NCBI GenBank assembly: GCA_002347565.1
Contig: DDXR01000039.1
Span: 1-28,778, forward strand
Direction: 5' to 3'
Length of the DNA stretch: 28,778 nt
From: a bacterium UBP2_UBA2255
GTDB lineage: Bacteria; Edwardsbacteria; AC1; EtOH8
Shown here: piece after piece, positions 1-7,146 of the stretch
How positions within the stretch are numbered: position 1 is the first letter of the stretch
Layout: each line of letters starts with the position of its first letter
Position numbers and translations under genes: made by a program
Notes under the pieces: generated by a model
What the model was told of the DNA's origin: nothing
Seen by the model: the letters and a program-made list of their open reading frames with translations, nothing else
Database searches by the model: none

Positions 1-29
1 GGTAATACCTAAGGATTCCGGACCAAAAA
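1..29 (+). repeat. Left terminal inverted repeat of the IS
   Basis: The outer 13 bases are a perfect inverted match to 823-835. A second matching block, CGGACCAAAAA, lies at 19-29. The repeat starts at base 1, so it may extend beyond the window. Confidence 0.85.
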
Positions 30-791
30 CGGAGCTATTTTAGAGTGGTTTGTTTGCCGGAGAAGCTTGTGTATCAAGGGATACAGGTCGCTCTCCCGGT
101 GGTTAAAACGGTACGAAGTTTCACCTAAATAAAAGTGGAAGAACTTTTTCGGTACGCCACGGTAGTGATAGAGCCAGTGTTTGGCATAACTCCAGAACCC
201 CTCGATGCCGTTAATGTGATCCCGTCCCTTGGGTCGCCCTTTTTCCTTATTGATGACGATATGGTTGCCCCGGACGGCCAATGAGGCGTAGGCTTGGTAA
301 TTATCCGTGTAGTAAAGTGCCCCGGGGGTGGTGGTCTGTCTGATGAGCGGAATGATCCGGCTGGCCTCACGGCCCTTGATCGGGAACACCCGAACGATAC
401 CGTTTCGTTGGAGGATACCCAGGACGATGATCTTGTTGGCGGCGCCCCAACCCCGTTTCCCCTTGGAATGCCCGCCAAATGAGGATTCGTCGCATTCCAC
501 TGGTCCGGTGAACGGCTCACGGCACCCTTCCTCGACCGACAGGGTTGCCCGGATCATTCGAAAGAACCGTTCGATCGTCGGAAGTGATGCTGACTGTTTA
601 AAGCGGAGCCGATACCCAGGGACACCGAGTACGAAGTAATCCAATAATTGCTGCTTGGTCTTTTCGGATAGTTTACACCATTCCCAGACTGACCGGCAAC
701 AATATTTCTGTCCGCACCGACGACATTTTCTCCGGCCATCGTTCAGCGGCCACGACCAATGATGCGAGCAAACCGGACAAACGCTTTTCAT
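9..791 (-). CDS. IS1595 family transposase
   Basis: This 260-residue transposase carries out cut-and-paste or copy movement of the surrounding element. An N-terminal zinc ribbon has two Cys pairs (CPVC at 5-8, CRRC at 23-26). A DDE-type catalytic core follows, with likely acidic residues D101 (VECDESSFGG), D163 (YYTDNYQAY) and the HINGIEGFW block at 192-200, where N194 or E197 supplies the third position, as is usual in the IS1595/ISXO2 group. The full family length is present with no frameshift, and the gene fills the element between its inverted repeats, so it looks intact and possibly active. The stop codon lies within the left inverted repeat region. Confidence 0.93.
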   Translation of the reverse strand: MKSVCPVCSHHWSWPLNDGRRKCRRCGQKYCCRSVWEWCKLSEKTKQQLLDYFVLGVPGYRLRFKQSASLPTIERFFRMIRATLSVEEGCREPFTGPVECDESSFGGHSKGKRGWGAANKIIVLGILQRNGIVRVFPIKGREASRIIPLIRQTTTPGALYYTDNYQAYASLAVRGNHIVINKEKGRPKGRDHINGIEGFWSYAKHWLYHYRGVPKKFFHFYLGETSYRFNHRESDLYPLIHKLLRQTNHSKIAPFLVRNP

Positions 792-806
792 GCCTTAAGT
801 ATAGCA

Positions 807-835
807 TTTTTAGTCCGTTTTGCTTAGGTATTACC
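807..835 (-). repeat. Right terminal inverted repeat of the IS
   Basis: This is the reverse-complement partner of 1-29: 13 perfect bases at the outer end, then a divergent 5-base spacer and an 11-base block with one mismatch. It ends in ATTACC at 835. Confidence 0.85.
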
Positions 836-866
836 AAAAATAAATGGGGTCATGTCCGCTGGAGGC

Positions 867-895
867 TTGACAGATCACGGATACTGGTATATAGT
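867..895 (+). promoter_or_regulatory. Sigma-70 promoter of the response regulator
   Basis: TTGACA at 867-872, a 17-base spacer and TATAGT at 890-895. The predicted transcription start, 6-7 bases after the -10 box, falls at 901-902, on or next to the ATG at 902. The mRNA would be leaderless. No Shine-Dalgarno sequence lies within 20 bases of the ATG. Confidence 0.75.
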
Positions 896-901
896 TACCG
901 C

Positions 902-1540
902 ATGAAGACATATACCGTGCTGGTGGCCGATGACGAACCCAACATCGTCACCATCCTCTCTTATGAGCTGCGGAAGGAAGGCTACGCAGTGCTGACCGCA
1001 AACGACGGCCAGCAGGCGCTCGACCTGGCGAAATCACAGCCGCCCGACCTGATCATCGCCGACGTGATGATGCCGGTGATGGACGGGTTCGATCTGTGCC
1101 GCCGCGTCAAGGAGATCCCGGCCCTGCGCGCCATCCCCTTCATCTTCCTGACCGCCAAGACGGGACAGGAGGAACAGATCTACGGCTACGCCGTCGGCGC
1201 CCAGAAGTACCTGACCAAGCCCACCAAACGCGAGCAGCTGCTCAAAATCGTCAACCTGCGGCTGAAGGCGGCCGAGCAGGCCCGTGCCCTGTTCGCCAAG
1301 AAGGCCCGGAAGTTCGACGGCGACCTGGCGGTGATCTCGATCTTCTCCCTGCTGGACATGTACCACATCGGCGGCTGGACCGGAAGCATCGAGCTGCGGC
1401 ACCCCGACGGCCGGAGCGGACGGATCGAGATCAGGAACGCGGAGATCTCCACGTGCTCGATCGACGGGGCTGGAGACGCCGGCACTTTCCCCCAGCTGCT
1501 GACTTGGAATCAGGGCACGTTCTCGGCGATCCACGAGTGA
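902..1540 (+). CDS. Response regulator, REC domain plus DUF4388
   Basis: This 212-residue cytoplasmic signalling protein starts with a CheY-like receiver domain (about 4-122). The acidic pocket is D10/D11, the phosphoacceptor is D54 (IIADVMMP), the switch threonine is T84 (FLTAK) and the conserved lysine is K106 (YLTKP). Residues about 138-210 match the DUF4388 (PATAN-type) pattern: a leading FDGDL, then WTGSIEL, GRIEIRNAEI and a closing LLTWNQGTFS. This domain is found as an output or protein-interaction module in many bacterial signalling proteins. There is no DNA-binding domain, so it probably acts by protein contact. No sensor kinase is adjacent. The start is fixed by the receiver domain beginning at once after the Met. 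Confidence 0.9.
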   Translation: MKTYTVLVADDEPNIVTILSYELRKEGYAVLTANDGQQALDLAKSQPPDLIIADVMMPVMDGFDLCRRVKEIPALRAIPFIFLTAKTGQEEQIYGYAVGAQKYLTKPTKREQLLKIVNLRLKAAEQARALFAKKARKFDGDLAVISIFSLLDMYHIGGWTGSIELRHPDGRSGRIEIRNAEISTCSIDGAGDAGTFPQLLTWNQGTFSAIHE

Positions 1541-1557
1541 TCGCGCTCCCCCTCGGT

Positions 1558-1588
1558 AAAAAACCGCTCGGACACGAGCGGTTTTTTT
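1558..1588. terminator. Bidirectional intrinsic terminator
   Basis: A six-base A run (1558-1563), a 7-bp stem CCGCTCG/CGAGCGG (1564-1570 and 1575-1581) with loop GACA, and seven Ts (1582-1588). It lies between two convergent genes and has a U tract in both directions, so it can end both the response regulator and the long minus-strand run. Confidence 0.93.
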
Positions 1589-1615
1589 GCGCCAGGGACA
1601 GATTCGGTGCGCGGA

Positions 1616-4273
1616 CTACCGCCACAGCCGGCCGCGGCGGAACAGCCATTTCTCGAGCTCCACCAGCCAGAACACGGAGCTGGCCACCGCCAGCGCCAGC
1701 GCCAGGTCGGACAGCGCGATGGGCTCCACCTTGAACACGCCGCCCAGCGGGGGCCAATACAACAGCAGCAACTGCAGTCCCAGCACGATGACCACGGACA
1801 GCAGGAGCTGCGGGTTGCCGGCCGGACCGATCTTGAACAGGGAGTAGCGTTCGGACCGGATGGCCAGCGAGTGGAACAACTGGTAGATGGCCATGCAGGT
1901 GAACACCATGGTCCGGGCCTGGGCCTCGCTGTGACCGTGGGTCAAGGCCCACTGCATCATTCCCAGCGAGCCGACGGCCATCAACAGGCCGACCCAGATG
2001 ATGTGTTGCCACAGGCCGTGGGCGAACAGGCTCTCTCCCGGCGGGCGGGGCGGACGCTGCATGATGTTGCGCTCAGCCGGCTCCAGCCCCAGCGACAGCG
2101 CCGGCAGGGAATCGGTCACCAGGTTGATCCACAGGATCTGAATCGGCAGCAGCGGCAGCGGCAGGCCCAGCATGATGCCGCCGGTCATGGTCAGCACCTC
2201 GCCCGAGTTGGTGGACAGCATGTAGCGCACGAACTTGCGGATGTTGTCGTAGATGCGCCGGCCCTCGGCCACGGCCGCCACGATGGTGGCGAAGTTGTCG
2301 TCCAGCAGGATCATGTCCGCCGCCTCCTTGGAGACGTCGGTGCCGGTGATCCCCATGGCCACGCCGATGTCGGCGCCTTTGAGGGCCGGCGCATCGTTGA
2401 CCCCGTCGCCGGTCATGGCCACGATCTGGCCTCTGGCCTTCAACGCTTGGACGATCTTGATCTTGTCCTCGGGCGACACCCGGGCGAACACCGAGATGCG
2501 GTCGATCCGCGCGGCCAGATCCTCCGCGCTGATCGCCTTCAGATCGGCGCCGGTCACCAGCGCATCGTCATCGCCGGCGATGTCCAGCTGCCGGGCGATG
2601 GCCAGCGCCGTGGCCGGGTGGTCGCCGGTGATCATCACCGGCCGGATGCCGGCCTCCCGGCACAGTCGGACTGCTTCCCGGGCCTCTTCCCGGGGCGGGT
2701 CCACCATGCCCACCAGTCCGAGGAACGCCAGGCCGGACTCGAGCTGTTCGGCGCTGGGGGGATCGCCGACGGCATCGACCAGCTTGAAGGCGAATGCCAG
2801 CACCCGCTTGCCGTCCTCTGCCAGACGCCGGTTGGCCTCGGTGATCTCGGCCGCCGGCGCACCAGGGCAGCGCGCCAGCAGTGCATCCACCGCGCCCTTG
2901 GCGTAGCAGATGAACCGGCCGTCCTCCATCCGGTGCACGGTGGTCATCAGCTTGCGGTCCGAGTCGAACGGCAGCTCGGCGACGCGCGGCAGCCGTGCCT
3001 CGATCTCCCGCTTCCATCTCCCGGCCTTGGCCGCCAGCGCCAGCAGGGCGCCCTCGGTGGGATCGCCGCTGATGGTCCAAGCGGACGAGTCACCGGACCG
3101 CTCTTCGGCCAGTGTGGCGTCGTTGCACAGGCAACAGGCATCCAGCAGCCGGCCGCGTTCGCCTGCGATCACTGCCGGCACCTCGCCCTCCAGGATCCGG
3201 CCCGCCGGCACGTATCCCGCGCCCTCGACCCGGAGCATGCCACCGCTGCAGTGGATGTCGGTGACCGTCATCTGGTTCTGGGTCAGGGTGCCGGTCTTGT
3301 CCGAGCAGATCACGGTCACTGAACCCAGCGTCTCCACCGCCGGCAGCTTTTTGATCAGCGCGTTCTTCTTCACCATGCGCTGGATGCCCATCGACAGCAC
3401 GATGGTGATCACCGCCGGCAGGCTCTCCGGAATGGCCGCCACCGCCAGCGAAATGGCGGTCAACAGCATCAGCGGCGGCTCGATGCCCTTGAGCCATCCG
3501 GCCACGAAGATCAGGGCGCACAGCGCGATGGTGGCGGCTGCCAGCACCTTGGCGAAACCTGCCAGCCGCTTCTGCAGCGGGGTCTCGCCCTGCTGCAGGG
3601 TTTGAATGTAGCGGGCGATCCGTCCCAGCTCCGTCTCCATGCCGGTCGCAGCCACCAGGGCCCGCCCCCGGCCGTAGACGCAGGCCGTGCCCATGAATGC
3701 CATGTTGGTCTGCTCGGCCAGCGGCAGTTCGCCGGGCAATGCCCGGGCGGTCTTCTCCACCGGCAGCGACTCCCCGGTCAGCGCCGACTCCTCGATCCGC
3801 AGCGACGCCGATTCGGCGATCCGGGCATCAGCCGGGATCCTGGCCCCGGCCTCCAGCAGGATCAGGTCGCCCGGCACCAGCTGAGCCGATGGCATCTCCC
3901 GCACCCGTCCCCCGCGGACAACCTTGGCCAGGGGCTGTGCCATCTTCGATAGGGCCGCCATCGCCTTGTCGGCCCGATATTCCTGGACGAACCCGATCAC
4001 CGCGTTGACCACTGCGATCACCAGGATGACGATGGAATCGGTGATGTCGTGGGCCAGTCCCGAGATCACGGCCGCGGCCAGCAGCACCAGCACCATCACG
4101 TTCTTGAACTGGTTGATAAAAATGGTCAGCGGCGATATCCGACTGCCCTGGGTCAGGGCATTGGGACCGTACTTGATCAGCCGGGCCTCGGCCGCGGCTT
4201 CGGATAGCCCGCCCTGGAGGTCTGTTTCCAGCGCCTTCAGCGTCTCTTCGAGGGAGAGGTGATGGTAATGCAT
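1616..4273 (-). CDS. Cation-transporting P-type ATPase, Ca2+ (P2A) type
   Basis: This 885-residue inner-membrane pump has all P-type hallmarks. The actuator loop TGES is at 166-169. The phosphorylated D325 lies in CSDKTGTLT, and the hinge TGDGVNDAPALK is present. Ion-site residues agree with calcium pumps of the SERCA/PMR1 group: E283 in IPESLPAV (M4), the STNSGEVL block (M5) and NLVTDSLPAL (M6). The Gly of the usual PEGL is Ser here. The length is normal for bacterial P2A enzymes. It probably expels Ca2+ from the cytoplasm using ATP; Mn2+ or another cation cannot be excluded. It is the last gene of the long minus-strand run, 56 bases after the trehalose phosphatase, with GAGAG just before the ATG. 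Confidence 0.9.
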   Translation of the reverse strand: MHYHHLSLEETLKALETDLQGGLSEAAAEARLIKYGPNALTQGSRISPLTIFINQFKNVMVLVLLAAAVISGLAHDITDSIVILVIAVVNAVIGFVQEYRADKAMAALSKMAQPLAKVVRGGRVREMPSAQLVPGDLILLEAGARIPADARIAESASLRIEESALTGESLPVEKTARALPGELPLAEQTNMAFMGTACVYGRGRALVAATGMETELGRIARYIQTLQQGETPLQKRLAGFAKVLAAATIALCALIFVAGWLKGIEPPLMLLTAISLAVAAIPESLPAVITIVLSMGIQRMVKKNALIKKLPAVETLGSVTVICSDKTGTLTQNQMTVTDIHCSGGMLRVEGAGYVPAGRILEGEVPAVIAGERGRLLDACCLCNDATLAEERSGDSSAWTISGDPTEGALLALAAKAGRWKREIEARLPRVAELPFDSDRKLMTTVHRMEDGRFICYAKGAVDALLARCPGAPAAEITEANRRLAEDGKRVLAFAFKLVDAVGDPPSAEQLESGLAFLGLVGMVDPPREEAREAVRLCREAGIRPVMITGDHPATALAIARQLDIAGDDDALVTGADLKAISAEDLAARIDRISVFARVSPEDKIKIVQALKARGQIVAMTGDGVNDAPALKGADIGVAMGITGTDVSKEAADMILLDDNFATIVAAVAEGRRIYDNIRKFVRYMLSTNSGEVLTMTGGIMLGLPLPLLPIQILWINLVTDSLPALSLGLEPAERNIMQRPPRPPGESLFAHGLWQHIIWVGLLMAVGSLGMMQWALTHGHSEAQARTMVFTCMAIYQLFHSLAIRSERYSLFKIGPAGNPQLLLSVVIVLGLQLLLLYWPPLGGVFKVEPIALSDLALALAVASSVFWLVELEKWLFRRGRLWR

Positions 4274-4329
4274 GTCTCTCGTATGCTGGCTATGGTTGGG
4301 TCACCTGGCGGCCGATATGCGCCGCCCGG

Positions 4330-5079
4330 TCATCGTCCTGGTCGCCACGCGCAGCCGGCGCCCGTCAGCGCCAGCAGCAGACGCCGCGCCGCCGACATCG
4401 ATCTGGCCCTGACCGGCGCCGCCGTCCGGCTCGGCCGCTCCGGATTGTCGACCAGCATCGCCAGGCCCCGGCCGGCGACCGCCCGGAAGGCGCTCTCGTC
4501 GGTCAGATCGTCGCCGATATAGACCGGGAATGGCTGGCGGCTGCGGAAACGGGACAGCAGCAGGCGGACCGCGCGTCCCTTGTCCCAGGCGATCCGGGGC
4601 TTGAACTCGTACACCAGGCGGCCCCGCTCCAAGCGGCAGTCGCGGGCGTGGCGCCGTGCGACCTCGGCCGCCGCCCGGCGGGCGGCGGCGATGCCGCGGC
4701 GGCCCGCCGTCCGGTAATGAACCGCGACATCGTATCCCTTGTCCTCGACCAGCACGCCGGTGAAACCATCCAAACGGGTTTTCAGGCAGCGCGCGATCCG
4801 CTTCATGACCGGTTTGTACGCGGCGGCTCGAGGGTGCCGGTAGCGCAGGCCCGGCCCCTGGATCTCCAGGCCGTGGCAGCCCGCGTAGTAGATGCCGCTG
4901 ATGCCGACCCGGCGCCTGAGGTCCGCGACCGTCCGCCCGCTGACAACGGCGAGCGCCACGTCCCGGCGCGCCGCCAGGCGCGTCAGCAGCTCCCGCGTTG
5001 ATGCAGCCAGCGTCGCCCGGCCCGGGTCTCTCCTGATCGGGGCCAGCGTCCCGTCGAAATCGAGCAGCAGCAAAAGCAT
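4330..5079 (-). CDS. otsB: Trehalose-6-phosphate phosphatase
   Basis: This 249-residue HAD hydrolase removes phosphate from trehalose 6-phosphate to give trehalose. Motif I is DFDGTL with D7 and D9, motif II is VVSGRT (S47), the motif III lysine is K167 and motif IV is GDDLTDE (D190, D191, D194). GCHGLEI and the cap segment YDVAVHYR are typical of OtsB. The start is set by a TGATG overlap with treT: the ATG at 5079 shares one base with the treT stop. The open frame continues far upstream, but that part is antisense-free shadow of treT and has no homology-like content. It completes a pathway with the trehalose-phosphate synthase at 7143-9416. Confidence 0.92.
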   Translation of the reverse strand: MLLLLLDFDGTLAPIRRDPGRATLAASTRELLTRLAARRDVALAVVSGRTVADLRRRVGISGIYYAGCHGLEIQGPGLRYRHPRAAAYKPVMKRIARCLKTRLDGFTGVLVEDKGYDVAVHYRTAGRRGIAAARRAAAEVARRHARDCRLERGRLVYEFKPRIAWDKGRAVRLLLSRFRSRQPFPVYIGDDLTDESAFRAVAGRGLAMLVDNPERPSRTAAPVRARSMSAARRLLLALTGAGCAWRPGR

Positions 5080-6311
5080 CAGAGGTAGATCTCCGACCGG
5101 CCGGGATGACGCAGCGCCAGCATCACCAGCAGGTAGCGCCGCAGATGCCGGGTGATCAGGAAATTGTGGCGCACGTACTGGCGGGCGTTCTTCCCCAGCT
5201 GGGCGGCCTTGTCCGGATTGGCCAGCAGGGAGCGGATGGCGAACGCCAGGCCCTCGGTGGAATGGACCAGCTGGCCGGTGATGTCGTTGATCACCTGCTG
5301 GGTGATGCCGCCCACCGGGCGGCTGATCACCGGCTTGGACTTCCACATGGCCTCGGACACGGTGAGACCGAACCCCTCCTTGATCGAGTTCTGCACGATC
5401 ACGGTCGAGCCCCGCACCAGGGCGTTGATCTCCAGGTCGGCGCCCGGCGGCAGGTGCAGGATGTGGATGTCCGGATCGGCGCCGGCCCGCTGCTTGACCT
5501 CCTCCAGCACCGCCAGGCCCTCGGGGTCGTCGGTGGCGCCGCCGCCGGCCAGTACCAGCTGGCAGTCGATCTTGCGGCGGACCGCGAGGAACGCATCCAC
5601 CAGCCCCAGCGGGTCCTTGAACCGGTCGAACCGCGAGATCTGCGTGACGATCGGACGGGTGCGGTCGATGCGGTACCTGTCGAAGACGCCCTCGATGAAA
5701 TCGGCAGACAGGTCGCGGTTCTTGTCGGCCAGCGGATCGATCGAGGGTGGTATCAGGTACTGGGGAACGGCCAGCTGCTGCGAGAAACCGGGCGAAGAGA
5801 TGACGGCGCCGTCGTAGCGCTCCACGTAGGGCCGCAGAAACCCCCACAGTTCCGGGTGCGGCGCCGAGATGTCGATGTGGCAGCGCCACACCCAGCGGGC
5901 ATGACCCTCCCCCCGCTTCTCCACCAGGCAGATCGGCTGGGGGTCATGGATGAAGACGCAGTCGCACCCGCTGAAATCGAGCTCCTGCGCGTTGCGCCGG
6001 TTATAGTCGAGGAACACGCGGTACATGTCGTCCGTGATCAACTCGGCCTTCCCGTGCAGGGCGTTGTGGAACAGCTTGGTGACGTTGAAGAAGTCGTCTC
6101 CGCCCTTGATCACCTCCCACTTGGCGGCGATCCCCAGCTCGCCCAGCAGCGGCACCATCCGGTGCAGGATCTCTGCCACGCCGCCGCCCACTGACGTCGA
6201 GTTGACGTGGGCCATCCGGGTGCCTTCGAGGCCACTGGCCAGCCGCTTCAGCTCTTCCAGCTCGGCACCGCCGATGACATCGCGGTAATGCTCCAGGCGC
6301 GCCAGCGCCAT
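5079..6311 (-). CDS. treT: Trehalose glycosyltransferring synthase (TreT-like)
   Basis: This 410-residue GT4 glycosyltransferase of the TreT type transfers glucose from a nucleotide-sugar donor to free glucose, making trehalose in one reversible step. The N-terminus (YRDVIGG, then MAHVNSTSVGGGVAEILH at 33-50, WEVIKG, FFNVTKLFHNALHG) is characteristic of TreT. The donor-binding half has ISRFDRFKDP (225-234) and the E-x7-E motif KEGFGLTVSE with E312 and E320. The full family length is present. It overlaps otsB by one base and starts one base after the DUF5752 stop, so translation is almost certainly coupled. TreT can also run in reverse to break down imported trehalose, which fits the ABC transporter upstream. 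Confidence 0.9.
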   Translation of the reverse strand: MALARLEHYRDVIGGAELEELKRLASGLEGTRMAHVNSTSVGGGVAEILHRMVPLLGELGIAAKWEVIKGGDDFFNVTKLFHNALHGKAELITDDMYRVFLDYNRRNAQELDFSGCDCVFIHDPQPICLVEKRGEGHARWVWRCHIDISAPHPELWGFLRPYVERYDGAVISSPGFSQQLAVPQYLIPPSIDPLADKNRDLSADFIEGVFDRYRIDRTRPIVTQISRFDRFKDPLGLVDAFLAVRRKIDCQLVLAGGGATDDPEGLAVLEEVKQRAGADPDIHILHLPPGADLEINALVRGSTVIVQNSIKEGFGLTVSEAMWKSKPVISRPVGGITQQVINDITGQLVHSTEGLAFAIRSLLANPDKAAQLGKNARQYVRHNFLITRHLRRYLLVMLALRHPGRSEIYL

Positions 6312-6312
6312 G

Positions 6313-7146
6313 CTATGGCCTCCCCCGCTTGGCCCGTTTGATGCCGTCCGTCAGGGCGCGGGCCAGGGTCTTGGGGTTTTTCTCCCAGAACCTGGCGGCG
6401 GTCCGCACGGGCAGCGCCAGGATCTCCGTCAGCAGCGATTCGACCATGTCGGCCGGCAACTGCACCGTCCGGCGCACCAGTTCCAGGGCGGAAATGCCCT
6501 GATGCTGTCCCAGGAGCATGAACAGCCGCGCCCGGATCTGGTCCAGGCTGTGTACCGAGATGTCGAGCCGGCCGATCTGCGAGGCCAGCTCCGGTTTCCC
6601 CAGCTGCCCGCGGAACCAGATGGAGAAGTCGTTGTCCGGCCGCCCCAGCCGCAGCCGGGCCTCGAACAAGTGGTAGTACAGGCTGCGGTTGGTGACCCGG
6701 CCCAGGGCCGCGGCGAATTCGTCAACGCCGCCGGCCCTGATACCGGTGCCGGTGATCAGCGACACCGACTGGCAGAAATTGAACTCGCTGCCCGGGGGGC
6801 AACGGTTCAGCAGCGGTCCCCCCTCCAGATGCTGCTCGATGATCCGGATCAGCTCCCGGCGGAATCCCCTGATATCATCGTGCTGGGTCGGATCGGCCGC
6901 GGTCAGCTTCTCCCCCAGGCTCCGCTCGCGCAGCACCTCGCCGGTCCAGTAGCCAAAATCGTGCACCGGCGCGCGGTCGAAGGCCTGCCATTCCCGGTAC
7001 GCCTGGTGGCTGTGGTGGAAGATCGACGATCCCGGCACCTCGCGGATTCCCGCCAGCAGTTCACGGACATCGGCCGCTCGCCTGCCGGTGACGGTCACCA
7101 GCGAGGAAGTGGTCATGAACTCGAAGGGCATGACGTTCCGGTTCAC
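6313..7146 (-). CDS. DUF5752 family protein
   Basis: This 277-residue protein has no signal peptide or membrane span. It looks like the DUF5752 family, known to me as a companion of trehalose-synthesis genes but without an assigned function. Recognisable blocks are the N-terminal PFEFMTTSSLVTVTGRRA, REVPGSSIFHHSHQAYREW with its HH-x-H cluster (about 44-47), NDFSIWF and the helical LDQIRARLFMLL. The GTG start at 7146 forms a GTGA overlap with the otsA stop; the next in-frame ATG (7131) would give 272 residues. Its place between otsA and treT, with overlaps on both sides, suggests a regulatory or structural role in trehalose metabolism; that role is inference. Confidence 0.78.
   Translation of the reverse strand: MNRNVMPFEFMTTSSLVTVTGRRAADVRELLAGIREVPGSSIFHHSHQAYREWQAFDRAPVHDFGYWTGEVLRERSLGEKLTAADPTQHDDIRGFRRELIRIIEQHLEGGPLLNRCPPGSEFNFCQSVSLITGTGIRAGGVDEFAAALGRVTNRSLYYHLFEARLRLGRPDNDFSIWFRGQLGKPELASQIGRLDISVHSLDQIRARLFMLLGQHQGISALELVRRTVQLPADMVESLLTEILALPVRTAARFWEKNPKTLARALTDGIKRAKRGRP

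Larger units (their letters stand above)
1..835 (-). mobile_element. Complete IS1595-type insertion sequence
   Basis: The element is bounded by inverted repeats. The first 13 bases (GGTAATACCTAAG) are exactly the reverse complement of 823-835. The match continues imperfectly to about 29 bp (24 of 29 by eye), including CGGAC(C/T)AAAAA in both arms. A single transposase gene fills the inside. Ends starting with GG and the transposase type fit the IS1595 family. The outer left flank lies outside the window, so the target duplication cannot be confirmed; the right flank is A-rich. The element sits 31 bases from the -35 box of the next gene. Confidence 0.9.

Noticed and set aside
1607..3322. A 571-codon plus-strand open frame antisense to the P-type ATPase
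   Set aside because: Same reason: low-quality composition, and the opposite strand carries all P-type ATPase motifs.
5080..5889. An N-terminal extension of the trehalose phosphatase to 519 residues
   Set aside because: It is the shadow of treT; the HAD motif I starts at once after the ATG at 5079, which overlaps the treT stop.
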